Shown in pieces: positions 1 to 5,853 of a stretch of 13,921 bases of DNA. The stretch is from Rikenellaceae bacterium. Lineage in GTDB: Bacteria; Bacteroidota; Bacteroidia; Bacteroidales; UBA932. The number at the start of each line of letters is the position of its first letter. The stretch's first letter is position 1. The position numbers and the translations under genes were made by a program. The stretch is taken from assembly GCA_900767375.1 (NCBI GenBank), contig CAAFYX010000063.1:1-13921 (forward strand), written 5' to 3'. The notes beneath the pieces are model-generated. The model was not told the DNA's origin and searched no databases. It worked only from the letters and a program-made list of their open reading frames with translations.

Positions 1-28
1 CGCAGTACGTCCAAATCATCGTTATGCG

Positions 29-111
29 CGGATGAAACACAACAGACATGGGTAGGCGGATGTTTTAAACTACGTTTCGTTTAGCGTCTTCAACTGGTTA
101 GCGCGGTAAAC
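29..111 (+). repeat. Diverged direct repeat, copy 1 (pairs with 802-871)
   Basis: Positions 29-55 match 802-828 exactly over 27 bases (key part GATGAAACACAACAGACATG). Beyond that the copies stay recognisable: TACGTTT, then CAACTG, TTA and GTAAAC occur in the same order, with about 13 extra bases in this copy (around 78-90). No gene was recognised here; the frame starting at base 1 is open to a TAG at 79-81. The two copies bracket the repeat-rich noncoding block. Confidence 0.75.
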
Positions 112-150
112 AAACTCAGTTTGCGTTCATTCGTTTGAACAAATGAAATA

Positions 151-239
151 CCCGTCATTGCGGGCATGACCTTTCCCGTCATTGCGGGCTAGATCCGCAA
201 TCTCATTGAAGAGATGCCGGATCGCAGTCCGGCATGACG
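151..239. repeat. REP-like palindromic element with a duplicated left end
   Basis: CCCGTCATTGCGGGC occurs at 151-165 and again at 175-189. The second copy begins a compound palindrome. ATTGCGG (181-187) pairs with CCGCAAT (195-201), ATGCCGGA (214-221) pairs with TCCGGCAT (228-235), and the outer CGTCAT (177-182) pairs with ATGACG (234-239). The fold is two hairpins on a closing stem, as in intergenic REP or BIME-type repeats of many bacteria. The family assignment is by appearance only; a genome-wide copy count would settle it. Confidence 0.7.
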
Positions 240-347
240 ACCAGAAGTCGAAGGTTAATGCGATTTCCACCTTTTTCGTCCACAACCTTCTACCAAACGG
301 CGAAGGATACTGCGAAGATGAGTCTGGGCAGAGGCGGGAGGAGAGGC

Positions 348-438
348 GGCGGGCAGTTCCGTCGGACAGTCGTCCGCCGGAATGCCGGGCAGCGTAACCG
401 GCCCGGGCTGTTTGGAGCCCAGGCCGACACTGCCCGCC
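348..438. other. GC-rich stretch able to fold into a three-stem structure
   Basis: GGCGGGCAGT (348-357) is the exact reverse complement of ACTGCCCGCC (429-438). Inside lie CGGAC (363-367) pairing with GTCCG (372-376), and CGGCC plus GGGCT (399-403, 405-409) pairing with AGCCC plus GGCCG (416-420, 422-426). An alternative long-range pairing is ATGCCGGG (382-389) with CCCGGCAT (468-475). This could be a structured RNA or a decayed repeat. Chance pairing is easier in such GC-rich DNA, so confidence is low. No open frame here resembles a protein family. Confidence 0.3.
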
Positions 439-478
439 ACTCGTTCCGAGCTGCCCGCTTCCGCCCTCCCGGCATACC

Positions 479-603
479 TGGTTTCCGGGATGGGCCCTTG
501 AGAGGTGTCTGGGAGGGGTGGATGGAAACCAAGGGCCTCTGGGACCGGGTTGGTTTCCGGGATGGGTTCTGCAGGACATTAGGCTGGAGTAATGTGGAAA
601 CCA
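479..603. repeat. Two 53-bp units with TGGTTTCC/GGAAACCA ends
   Basis: Unit 1 is 479-531 and unit 2 is 551-603. Both start with TGGTTTCCGGGATGGG and end with GGAAACCA, the reverse complement of their first eight bases. Both are exactly 53 bp, separated by 19 bp. The interiors after the first 16 bases have diverged almost completely. In unit 1 GGCCCTTG (493-500) also pairs with CAAGGGCC (530-537), just past the unit end. Conserved ends with diverged interiors suggest a small palindromic repeat family or spaced protein-binding sites. The function is unknown. Confidence 0.7.
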
Positions 604-653
604 ACTAAGCAAAACGAGCCGGCAGTTTCTTTGATATGGGCTGGAAAGATTGG

Positions 654-687
654 TGAGTGCAAAGAAAAGGGCGATACTTTGCACTCA
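654..687. repeat. Palindromic hairpin repeat A
   Basis: TGAGTGCAAAG (654-664) is the exact reverse complement of CTTTGCACTCA (677-687), leaving a 12-base loop that starts AAAAGGG. The core TGCAAAG/CTTTGCA and the loop start recur in the hairpin at 723-762, while the outer stem bases differ yet stay paired. No U-run follows on either strand, so it is not a typical intrinsic terminator. Confidence 0.75.
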
Positions 688-722
688 GAACGGTAATTGA
701 GGGGATTTGGAGAAAATATTGG

Positions 723-762
723 TTGCGACTGCAAAGAAAACGGGAATTCTTTGCAGTCGCAA
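723..762. repeat. Palindromic hairpin repeat B
   Basis: TTGCGACTGCAAAGAA (723-738) is the exact reverse complement of TTCTTTGCAGTCGCAA (747-762), a perfect 16-bp stem with an 8-base loop. Measured from the shared TGCAAAG core, the loop is 12 bases (AAAACGGGAATT), the same length and start as in hairpin A, 35 bp upstream. This is a strong paired structure in noncoding DNA. It may also hinder transcription leaving the minus-strand operon, but no U-run is visible. Confidence 0.8.
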
Positions 763-801
763 ATCAGGAGAGGCGAGTTGCCGTTAAGTCACTCGCATGT
801 A

Positions 802-871
802 CGGATGAAACACAACAGACATGGGTAGAGGAAATTATAGCTTACGTTTCAACTGTTAATGTGGCGTAAAC
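802..871 (+). repeat. Diverged direct repeat, copy 2 (pairs with 29-111)
   Basis: The first 27 bases equal 29-55, then TACGTTT (843-849), CAACTG (850-855) and GTAAAC (866-871) follow in the same order as copy 1 but without its extra 13 bases. Just upstream the two copies remain similar mainly at codon level: in one frame both read K-S-x-x-C-x-D-E-T-Q-Q-T-W-V, with third-position differences. This could be the remnant tail of a decayed gene. A 70-codon frame spans this copy (657-869) but runs through both hairpins, so it is not called as a gene. Confidence 0.7.
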
Positions 872-943
872 TGATCGGTTGATGAGCTTCAGCCGTCAGG
901 ATGGCAGGGGAAATGTTTAAGATTACGTTCGGAGGCTGTTTTC

Positions 944-2251
944 CTAGTCTTCGGCAGAAGTATAGAATAGATCCCTTTTCGGAAGCAGGGCGGAGCACTC
1001 CTCCCTGCTTTTTTCGAACATGGCGGTGGTGTATCGCGCCAGACGGGTGCCTTTCCAGGTGCTGGTGTTGGTGATAAGGATCCAGCATTCCCCGTCAGGG
1101 AAGTATTTGACAAGGGCGCTTGTCCCTGCGAATGTGCCCGTACGGGTCCATTCGCCTGTAGGCTTGGTGTCGTTCCAGCCGAGGGAATAGGTGTCGGGGT
1201 CGAACCATTCCGTCATCCTCTGCACGCTGCGGGCGCTGATGATGTCAGGCACTGAAGGCTTTCCATCGATGGAGGCGACGAATCTGGCGAGTTCCGCTGT
1301 CGATGCCGCCCAGGCCCCGGCTCCGGAAAGGGTAGGGATGTCATTGCCTCCATAACAGCGCGGCACTGACCTGCCGCTGTTGTTGAACTCGAAGACAGGC
1401 TGGTCGTCATCCTGGACGTAATACCTGGTTTCGTTGCCGTATTTTTCAGAATAGTAGTTCTGTGCGATGTGCATGTCGACACAGCCCGCCGGCTTGAGGA
1501 CGTTCTCCTGCATCCAGGACTCATAGTCCACTCCGGTTATCTTCTCGATGATCATTGACAGGAGCAGGTATCCGAAATTGGAATATTCCTGCCAGGTCCC
1601 CGGCTCGAAACCGAGCTGTCTTTTCAGCTGGACCTTGACCAGTGTTTCATGGTCCGGTGGGGTCTTCAGACGGTTCTGAAGCATGATGGTCCTGGTGGAG
1701 AACATCGGGTCTCCGGCGCGGGTGGTGAAACCGCCCTTGTGGCGGAGGAGGTCCTCCACGGTTATCTTGAAATAGTTTGTGTCCCTTATCGTCGCGGTGA
1801 ATGTGGAGTCGTTCAGGATCCCCTCGGAGCCGAACACCTTGTCCCCGAGGGTCAGGAGGCCGGCTTCCTCGAGCTTCATTATGCCTGTGGCGGTGAGGAG
1901 CTTGGATACGGAGGCCATGCGCAGGATGTGGTACGGCTCCATCTTGATCTTTTTCTCCTTGTCAGCCCAGCCGTAGCCCTTCGAGTATACCAGAGAGTCG
2001 TTCTTTATGATGGAAAGGGAGAGGCCGCGGATTTTCCAGTAGTCCATGAACTCCTTGACGTTCCTGTCAATGGGCTTGAGGGTCAGGGTGTCGGAGAGTT
2101 CGTTGGTGAGGGTGGCGTTGAGCTCGACAGGAATGCGTTTGTCCACTGTACCGACGTCCTGCCTGGCCGGGAATTTCATTCCCAGCAGAAGGACTGCGGA
2201 ACCGATGGACAGGAGTGCCGCCAGAGGAATGATTATCCTTCCCGCTCTCAT
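944..2251 (-). CDS. Serine beta-lactamase-family (S12 / class C-like) hydrolase, membrane-anchored
   Basis: The 435-residue protein fits the beta-lactamase/D-Ala-D-Ala carboxypeptidase fold (PF00144). Residues 5-24 form one hydrophobic segment that is a signal anchor or uncleaved signal peptide, placing the enzyme outside the cytoplasmic membrane. The active-site motifs are visible: SxxK as S114-V-S-K117, YxN as Y223-S-N225, and a K/H-T-G equivalent at R370-T-G372 within a TGTFAGTSA stretch. Members include esterases, peptidases and penicillin-binding-like proteins; the substrate cannot be told, and antibiotic resistance should not be assumed. The frame is open upstream to 2476, but that part lies over the preceding gene and lacks hydrolase character. 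The start at 2251 gives a clean signal segment and a 4-bp ATGA overlap with the upstream gene, implying translational coupling. It is the last gene of the minus-strand operon. Confidence 0.88.
   Translation of the reverse strand: MRAGRIIIPLAALLSIGSAVLLLGMKFPARQDVGTVDKRIPVELNATLTNELSDTLTLKPIDRNVKEFMDYWKIRGLSLSIIKNDSLVYSKGYGWADKEKKIKMEPYHILRMASVSKLLTATGIMKLEEAGLLTLGDKVFGSEGILNDSTFTATIRDTNYFKITVEDLLRHKGGFTTRAGDPMFSTRTIMLQNRLKTPPDHETLVKVQLKRQLGFEPGTWQEYSNFGYLLLSMIIEKITGVDYESWMQENVLKPAGCVDMHIAQNYYSEKYGNETRYYVQDDDQPVFEFNNSGRSVPRCYGGNDIPTLSGAGAWAASTAELARFVASIDGKPSVPDIISARSVQRMTEWFDPDTYSLGWNDTKPTGEWTRTGTFAGTSALVKYFPDGECWILITNTSTWKGTRLARYTTAMFEKSREECSALLPKRDLFYTSAED
983..1014 (+). terminator. Terminator-like hairpin plus T-run, antisense within a gene
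   Basis: AAGCAGGG (983-990) pairs with CCCTGCTT (1003-1010), and the plus strand continues as a T-run to 1014, giving intrinsic terminator shape in the plus direction. It lies inside the 3' end of the minus-strand serine hydrolase gene. It could stop antisense transcripts entering the operon, or be a by-product of coding sequence. On the minus strand no T-run follows the stem, so it should not stop the gene's own transcript. Confidence 0.35.
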
Positions 2252-2859
2252 TTTATGAGTCCGCTTTTTCTGCCGAATTCTATGATATAGTCGGCTGTGC
2301 CGTCGATTCCGAGTATGGAGGAGTCGATGCAGAGGTCGTAGTTCGATGCTACTCCCCAGCTGCCGAATGTAAGGTAGTTGTAGTAGCTGGAGCGCTCCTT
2401 GTCCTTTTTCTGGATCATTGTGGCGGCTTCCTGCTCGCTTATGCCCTCGCGCTCTGCGACATCCTTTATCCTGCATTCTTCAGGGGCGCAGATGAATACG
2501 TCCAGGCACTCGAAGTCGCGCAGAACGTAGTCTGAGGCGCGTCCTACGAAGATCGCCGGACCGTTTTCCGCGATTTCCCTCATCACTTCGCTCTGTATCT
2601 TGAAAATGGTGTTGTCGTTCAGATAGCTTTCGCCGCCGCTGTAGCGGTTCGTGGTGCCGAAGATGTTGGAAAGGGTGAATATGCTCCTGTGCTCGTCCCT
2701 TTTCTGGAACAGGTCCTTGCTGTACCCGCTCTTCTGTGCGGCCTCCGTTATCAGTTCGTTGTCATAGACAGGTATTCCGAGCTTTCCGCTCAGGGATGCG
2801 GCGATCCGTCGTCCGCCGCTTCCGAACTGTCTGCCGATGTTGATTATTGTGTGTCCCAT
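2248..2859 (-). CDS. Cytidylate-kinase-like family protein (AAA_26)
   Basis: The 203-residue protein starts IINIGRQFGSGGRRIA, a P-loop variant (GRQFGSGGR, residues 9-17) typical of the cytidylate kinase-like family PF13189. A second typical block follows at residues 103-115 (IFVGRASDYVLRD). The stretch around 150-160 (KKDKERSSYY) resembles the arginine-containing lid of nucleoside monophosphate kinases. It is distinct from housekeeping cytidylate kinase, so phosphorylation of a nucleotide or another small molecule is only an inference. It probably acts in the cytoplasm. It starts 12 bp after the MATE gene and overlaps the hydrolase gene by 4 bp. From memory, family members often sit beside MATE transporters in Bacteroidales, suggesting a shared but unknown role. 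Confidence 0.87.
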   Translation of the reverse strand: MGHTIINIGRQFGSGGRRIAASLSGKLGIPVYDNELITEAAQKSGYSKDLFQKRDEHRSIFTLSNIFGTTNRYSGGESYLNDNTIFKIQSEVMREIAENGPAIFVGRASDYVLRDFECLDVFICAPEECRIKDVAEREGISEQEAATMIQKKDKERSSYYNYLTFGSWGVASNYDLCIDSSILGIDGTADYIIEFGRKSGLIK

Positions 2860-2871
2860 TTCAGTGTGTGG

Positions 2872-4269
2872 TTATGAGAGTGTGCTTCCGAGTATGGATG
2901 GGTCGTCACCGTCCTTCAACTTGTCAAATTTACGGAAAATATCTATGATAAGTATAGCGGATACGACTACGTTCAGCGTGTCTGAGATAGGGAAGCTCAT
3001 CCATACTCCCTTCTCCTGATACCACAGTGGCAGTGTGTAGATGAGCGGCAGGAGGAAGAGGAGCTGCCTGGTAAGGGACAGGAAGATGGATTTCTTCACC
3101 ATACCGAGGCACTGGAAAAAGTTTGAGGAGACCATTCCGAAGCCCACGAGGGCGAATCCGAGGTTCATGGTCTTGAGACCTTTGGCTGCGAGGCCGATCA
3201 GCTCCTGGTCGTTGGTGAACAGGCTGACGGCCTGGACCGGAAGGAACTCGGATACGAGGAAACAGACCAAGGTTACGAGGACCTCGCATTTGGCGGTCAG
3301 GAAGAAGACTTCCTTGACCCTCTTGTACTGACGGGCGCCGTAGTTGTAGCCTGCGATCGGCTGGAGTCCCTGGTTGAATCCCATGTTGATCATCACGAAC
3401 AGCATCGTGAGCCTGTTCACTATGCCGTATGATCCAATGGCGAGGTCACCGCCGTATTTGCGCAGCTGCTGGTTGATGAACAGGGCTACGAGGCAGGCGG
3501 CGCTGTTCATCATGAATGGTCCGAGGCCGATGGCAAGTGACTGCTTGGCGATCCTCCAGTCGAGCTGGAAGAGCGGACGCGGGAAGTGCAGGAAGCGCTT
3601 CTTGTCCGCAAGGAACCTGAGCGAATAGGTGAGGGCCATGGCCTGGCAGAGCACGGTGGCCAGGGCGGCTCCCTGGATGCCCATGTCGAGCGCGAAGATG
3701 AATATCGGATCCAGAACGGCGTTGGAGGCCACAGTGAACAGGGTCAGGCCCATGGCCGTGCGAGGATTGCCCGAGGCTCGGATGATGCCGTTGAAACCGA
3801 AATAAAGGTGCGTGACGACATTGCCCAGGAGGATGATGGTCATATATTTCCTGGCGAACGGCAGAGTTGCTTCACTGGCCCCGAAGAAGTAGAGGATGGG
3901 GTCAAGGAAGCTCATCGTGAGCACTGTGAAGAGAACGCCGATGATGGTGTTCAGCGTGAGGACGTTGGAAAGGACCTTGCCTGCCGTCTGATAGTTCCTC
4001 TGGCCCAGAAGGACCGATATGAGGGTCATGGCGCCGACGCCCACCAGGGTGCCGAGCGCGGCGGAGAGGTTCATCAGAGGGAATGTGACGGCGAGGCCGG
4101 AGATGGCGTAGGAACCTACATCCTTGATGTGGCCGATGTAGATGCTGTCCACCATATTATACAAAGAAGCCGCAGTCTGGGCGATAATGCCCGGGACTGC
4201 GTACATCTTCAGAAGTTTGCCTATTTTTTCTGTTCCCAGCTCGGTCGGAGCTACTCCTTGTACCGGCAT
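2872..4269 (-). CDS. MATE family multidrug/cation antiporter
   Basis: This 465-residue, strongly hydrophobic protein has about 12 predicted membrane segments in two related halves, the usual size and layout of MATE exporters (PF01554). Recognisable family stretches are the early MVDSIYIGH segment (residues 39-47), the GASEATLPFARKY stretch, IIRASGNPRTA at the end of the first half, and GFNQGLQPIAGYNYGA in the second half. MATE proteins expel organic cations, drugs or metabolites in exchange for Na+ or H+; the substrate here is unknown. The start lies 2 bp beyond the stop of the preceding FKBP lipoprotein gene, so the two are almost certainly co-transcribed. The C terminus (KDGDDPSILGSTLS) is soluble. 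Confidence 0.93.
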   Translation of the reverse strand: MPVQGVAPTELGTEKIGKLLKMYAVPGIIAQTAASLYNMVDSIYIGHIKDVGSYAISGLAVTFPLMNLSAALGTLVGVGAMTLISVLLGQRNYQTAGKVLSNVLTLNTIIGVLFTVLTMSFLDPILYFFGASEATLPFARKYMTIILLGNVVTHLYFGFNGIIRASGNPRTAMGLTLFTVASNAVLDPIFIFALDMGIQGAALATVLCQAMALTYSLRFLADKKRFLHFPRPLFQLDWRIAKQSLAIGLGPFMMNSAACLVALFINQQLRKYGGDLAIGSYGIVNRLTMLFVMINMGFNQGLQPIAGYNYGARQYKRVKEVFFLTAKCEVLVTLVCFLVSEFLPVQAVSLFTNDQELIGLAAKGLKTMNLGFALVGFGMVSSNFFQCLGMVKKSIFLSLTRQLLFLLPLIYTLPLWYQEKGVWMSFPISDTLNVVVSAILIIDIFRKFDKLKDGDDPSILGSTLS

Positions 4270-4272
4270 GGG

Positions 4273-5283
4273 CTATTCCTTTTCAAGTCCTATCATTTCT
4301 ATGTCAAACCAGAGAGGGGAGTAGGACGGGATATTGTCCTGTGCGGAGCTTCCGTATCCGTATTTGGATATGAATATCACGCGCCCCTTCTCACCGGCCT
4401 TCATCTGCGAGAGGCAGTATGAGAATCCTTCGATGATGGTGCTTCCGCCGAGCTTTATCTCCTTGTAGTCCTTGGCAAGTGTGACCTTGGCCGGGCTGTA
4501 GGTCTTTCCTCTGGAGTAGAGGCCTGCATCCTTGGCCCTGTTCTCCAGGGTAGTGTCGAAGATGGTCCCGTTCAGAAGGCCTCCGGTGTAGTTGATGGTG
4601 ACGGTGGCGGTCTCTTCGAAGCTGTCCGTGGTGTCCGGAGCCTTTGTCTGGATGTAGTAGTAGCCGTACTTGACCGAGTCTACCTTCTCCATGTAGTTGC
4701 GGGCGAGATATCTTTCGATGGAGTCGACCTGCCATTTGTCGATGCTCGAGAATGTGTCGATGACATGGATGGTGAAGATGGCGTCAGTGCCGGTGACGTT
4801 TTCAAAGTAGTCCTTTGTCTTTCCGTATCTGTTCATCGTGTCGAACCATCCCGGGACTAGAACGGTCCTGGTGCCGCCGACGTTCATGGACTCGAACATC
4901 TTCTCCTTTCCGGCGGTGATCTCCTTTGCGGAGCGGCCGGTCACGATCGGACCGTAGTAGACGTTCTCGTCATATGTACCGATCTGCTGGGCTATCCTGG
5001 CATCGGTGGTCTCGGAGATGTTGCCGTCGAGGTCCTGCTTAGTGTATGTGAAATAGAGATAAGGGCAGGCCTCCGGGTCCTTGAGGGACTTTCCTGTGCC
5101 TGGAGTTTCGTTCAGAATGAAGACTCCGCTGGGGTCCTCGACTGCGCCGGGATGGTATATCTTCAGCCATGAGTCGAGGTAGCGCTTGTTTATGTCATTC
5201 GTCTTCAGCGCGTCGTGCTTGGCGCAGGAGGATAATGACAGGGCGGCTGCGGCCACGGAGATCAGAATCAATGTCTTTTTCAT
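4273..5283 (-). CDS. FKBP-type peptidyl-prolyl isomerase lipoprotein with two FKBP-like domains
   Basis: The 336-residue precursor has a lipoprotein signal ending LSLSSC, with the lipidated cysteine at C20, so it should sit in the envelope facing the periplasm. The C-terminal domain (about 222-333) is a good FKBP: VTINYTGGLLNGTIFDTT near 228-245, an IIEGFSYCL segment at 283-291, then KYGYGSS and SPLWFDIEMIGL. FKBP12 pocket positions appear kept at Y232, F242, D243, I284 and F326, while the usual tryptophan is F287. The first half (about 74-177) looks like a second, degenerate FKBP fold (YLYFTYTKQDLDG and GGTRTVLVPGW) without the FD pair. It probably assists folding of exported proteins. The annotated start is the ATG at 5283; an in-frame TTG directly upstream is less likely. 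Confidence 0.85.
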   Translation of the reverse strand: MKKTLILISVAAAALSLSSCAKHDALKTNDINKRYLDSWLKIYHPGAVEDPSGVFILNETPGTGKSLKDPEACPYLYFTYTKQDLDGNISETTDARIAQQIGTYDENVYYGPIVTGRSAKEITAGKEKMFESMNVGGTRTVLVPGWFDTMNRYGKTKDYFENVTGTDAIFTIHVIDTFSSIDKWQVDSIERYLARNYMEKVDSVKYGYYYIQTKAPDTTDSFEETATVTINYTGGLLNGTIFDTTLENRAKDAGLYSRGKTYSPAKVTLAKDYKEIKLGGSTIIEGFSYCLSQMKAGEKGRVIFISKYGYGSSAQDNIPSYSPLWFDIEMIGLEKE

Positions 5284-5298
5284 CAATATTGTCGTTAC

Positions 5299-5853
5299 TT
5301 AATTTTCAATGGTCTTTACCCAGATGTGATAGGCAAGCGGTGCATTTGCAGGAATCGTGCCGAGCCGGTGCTTGCCGAAGGCGTATTTCCCGGAGAACAG
5401 GATGTAGCACTCCTCTCCCTCGCGGACGCCTTCGAGTCCCCTGGCGAGGCCTTCTATGAGATCCTTGTCCTTCAGGTCTATCACCACCGGCTCGTAAAGG
5501 CTCTCGTCAGAGAGGTTCCATCTGTTCGCCATGGCGAACTCGTAGTTGTTGGTCGCGAACATGGTCTGGGCCGATGCCGATCCCTTCGAGAAGTCGTATC
5601 CGGCGAAGAGGATGCCCGCCTTGCCCCTGGCATTGAGCTCCACTCCGTCCCCTTCGGCTATCACCACCCTGGTGGCACCGCCGTTGTATTCCACCCTGGT
5701 TTCAGGGGAGGAACTCTTCTGGCTCTCCACGAAGGACTCGATCTTCTTCTCCTGGTCGGTGTACATCTTCTCCCGCTCCTCCTTGGTGCAGGAGAGGAGC
5801 AGTGACGCCGATGCTATCAGGATTATGGATATGTGTTTCAGTTTCATTGTCAT
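5299..5853 (-). CDS. Small FKBP-like lipoprotein
   Basis: The 184-residue precursor has a hydrophobic signal and lipobox LLLSC with the lipidated cysteine at C22, followed by a charged linker (about 24-50). The rest, about 60-183, resembles an FKBP domain: GLEGVREGEECYILFSGKYAFG and then IPANAPLAYHIWVKTIEN match the family's KxGEk...YG...IPpNspL.f.v.l pattern. Pocket residues are altered: the FD pair reads F-A (near 99-100), the tryptophan position is L136, and the flap tyrosine is replaced in YAFG. It may therefore bind substrates as a chaperone rather than isomerise prolines. It begins directly after the NrnA stop codon, with an AAGGAA stretch in the end of nrnA as a possible binding site. 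A second ATG two codons in (5847) is an alternative start. Confidence 0.8.
   Translation of the reverse strand: MTMKLKHISIILIASASLLLSCTKEEREKMYTDQEKKIESFVESQKSSSPETRVEYNGGATRVVIAEGDGVELNARGKAGILFAGYDFSKGSASAQTMFATNNYEFAMANRWNLSDESLYEPVVIDLKDKDLIEGLARGLEGVREGEECYILFSGKYAFGKHRLGTIPANAPLAYHIWVKTIEN

Noticed and set aside
127..684. Long minus-strand open frame over the noncoding block (185 codons), and plus-strand frames at 182-397 and 234-608
   Set aside because: They run through palindromic and direct repeats, are rich in Arg, Gly and Pro with no domain character, and conflict with one another. GC-rich repeat DNA explains the openness.
657..869. 70-codon plus-strand frame beginning MQRKGRYFAL
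   Set aside because: It reads across both hairpins, so the similar segments QRKGRYFAL and QRKREFFAV arise from the repeats. No family recognised.
1..943. tRNA, CRISPR array or transposase remnant in the noncoding block
   Set aside because: No T-loop-like GTTCRANNC with a matching acceptor stem, no regularly spaced identical repeats with unique spacers, and no transposase-like translation was seen.
944..2251. Calling the S12-family protein an antibiotic-resistance beta-lactamase
   Set aside because: The family is broad (esterases, peptidases, PBP-like proteins) and the third motif is RTG rather than the KTG of class C enzymes; the substrate is not readable from sequence.
2252..2476. 75-codon N-terminal extension of the serine hydrolase
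   Set aside because: It overlaps the kinase-like gene in another frame, is Arg/His-rich, and precedes a clear signal segment at the 2251 start.
3586..4422. 278-codon plus-strand frame opposite the MATE and FKBP genes, and the similar one at 1649-2290
   Set aside because: Antisense shadows of well-supported minus-strand genes, caused by codon bias in GC-rich DNA; acidic and low in hydrophobic pattern with no family match.
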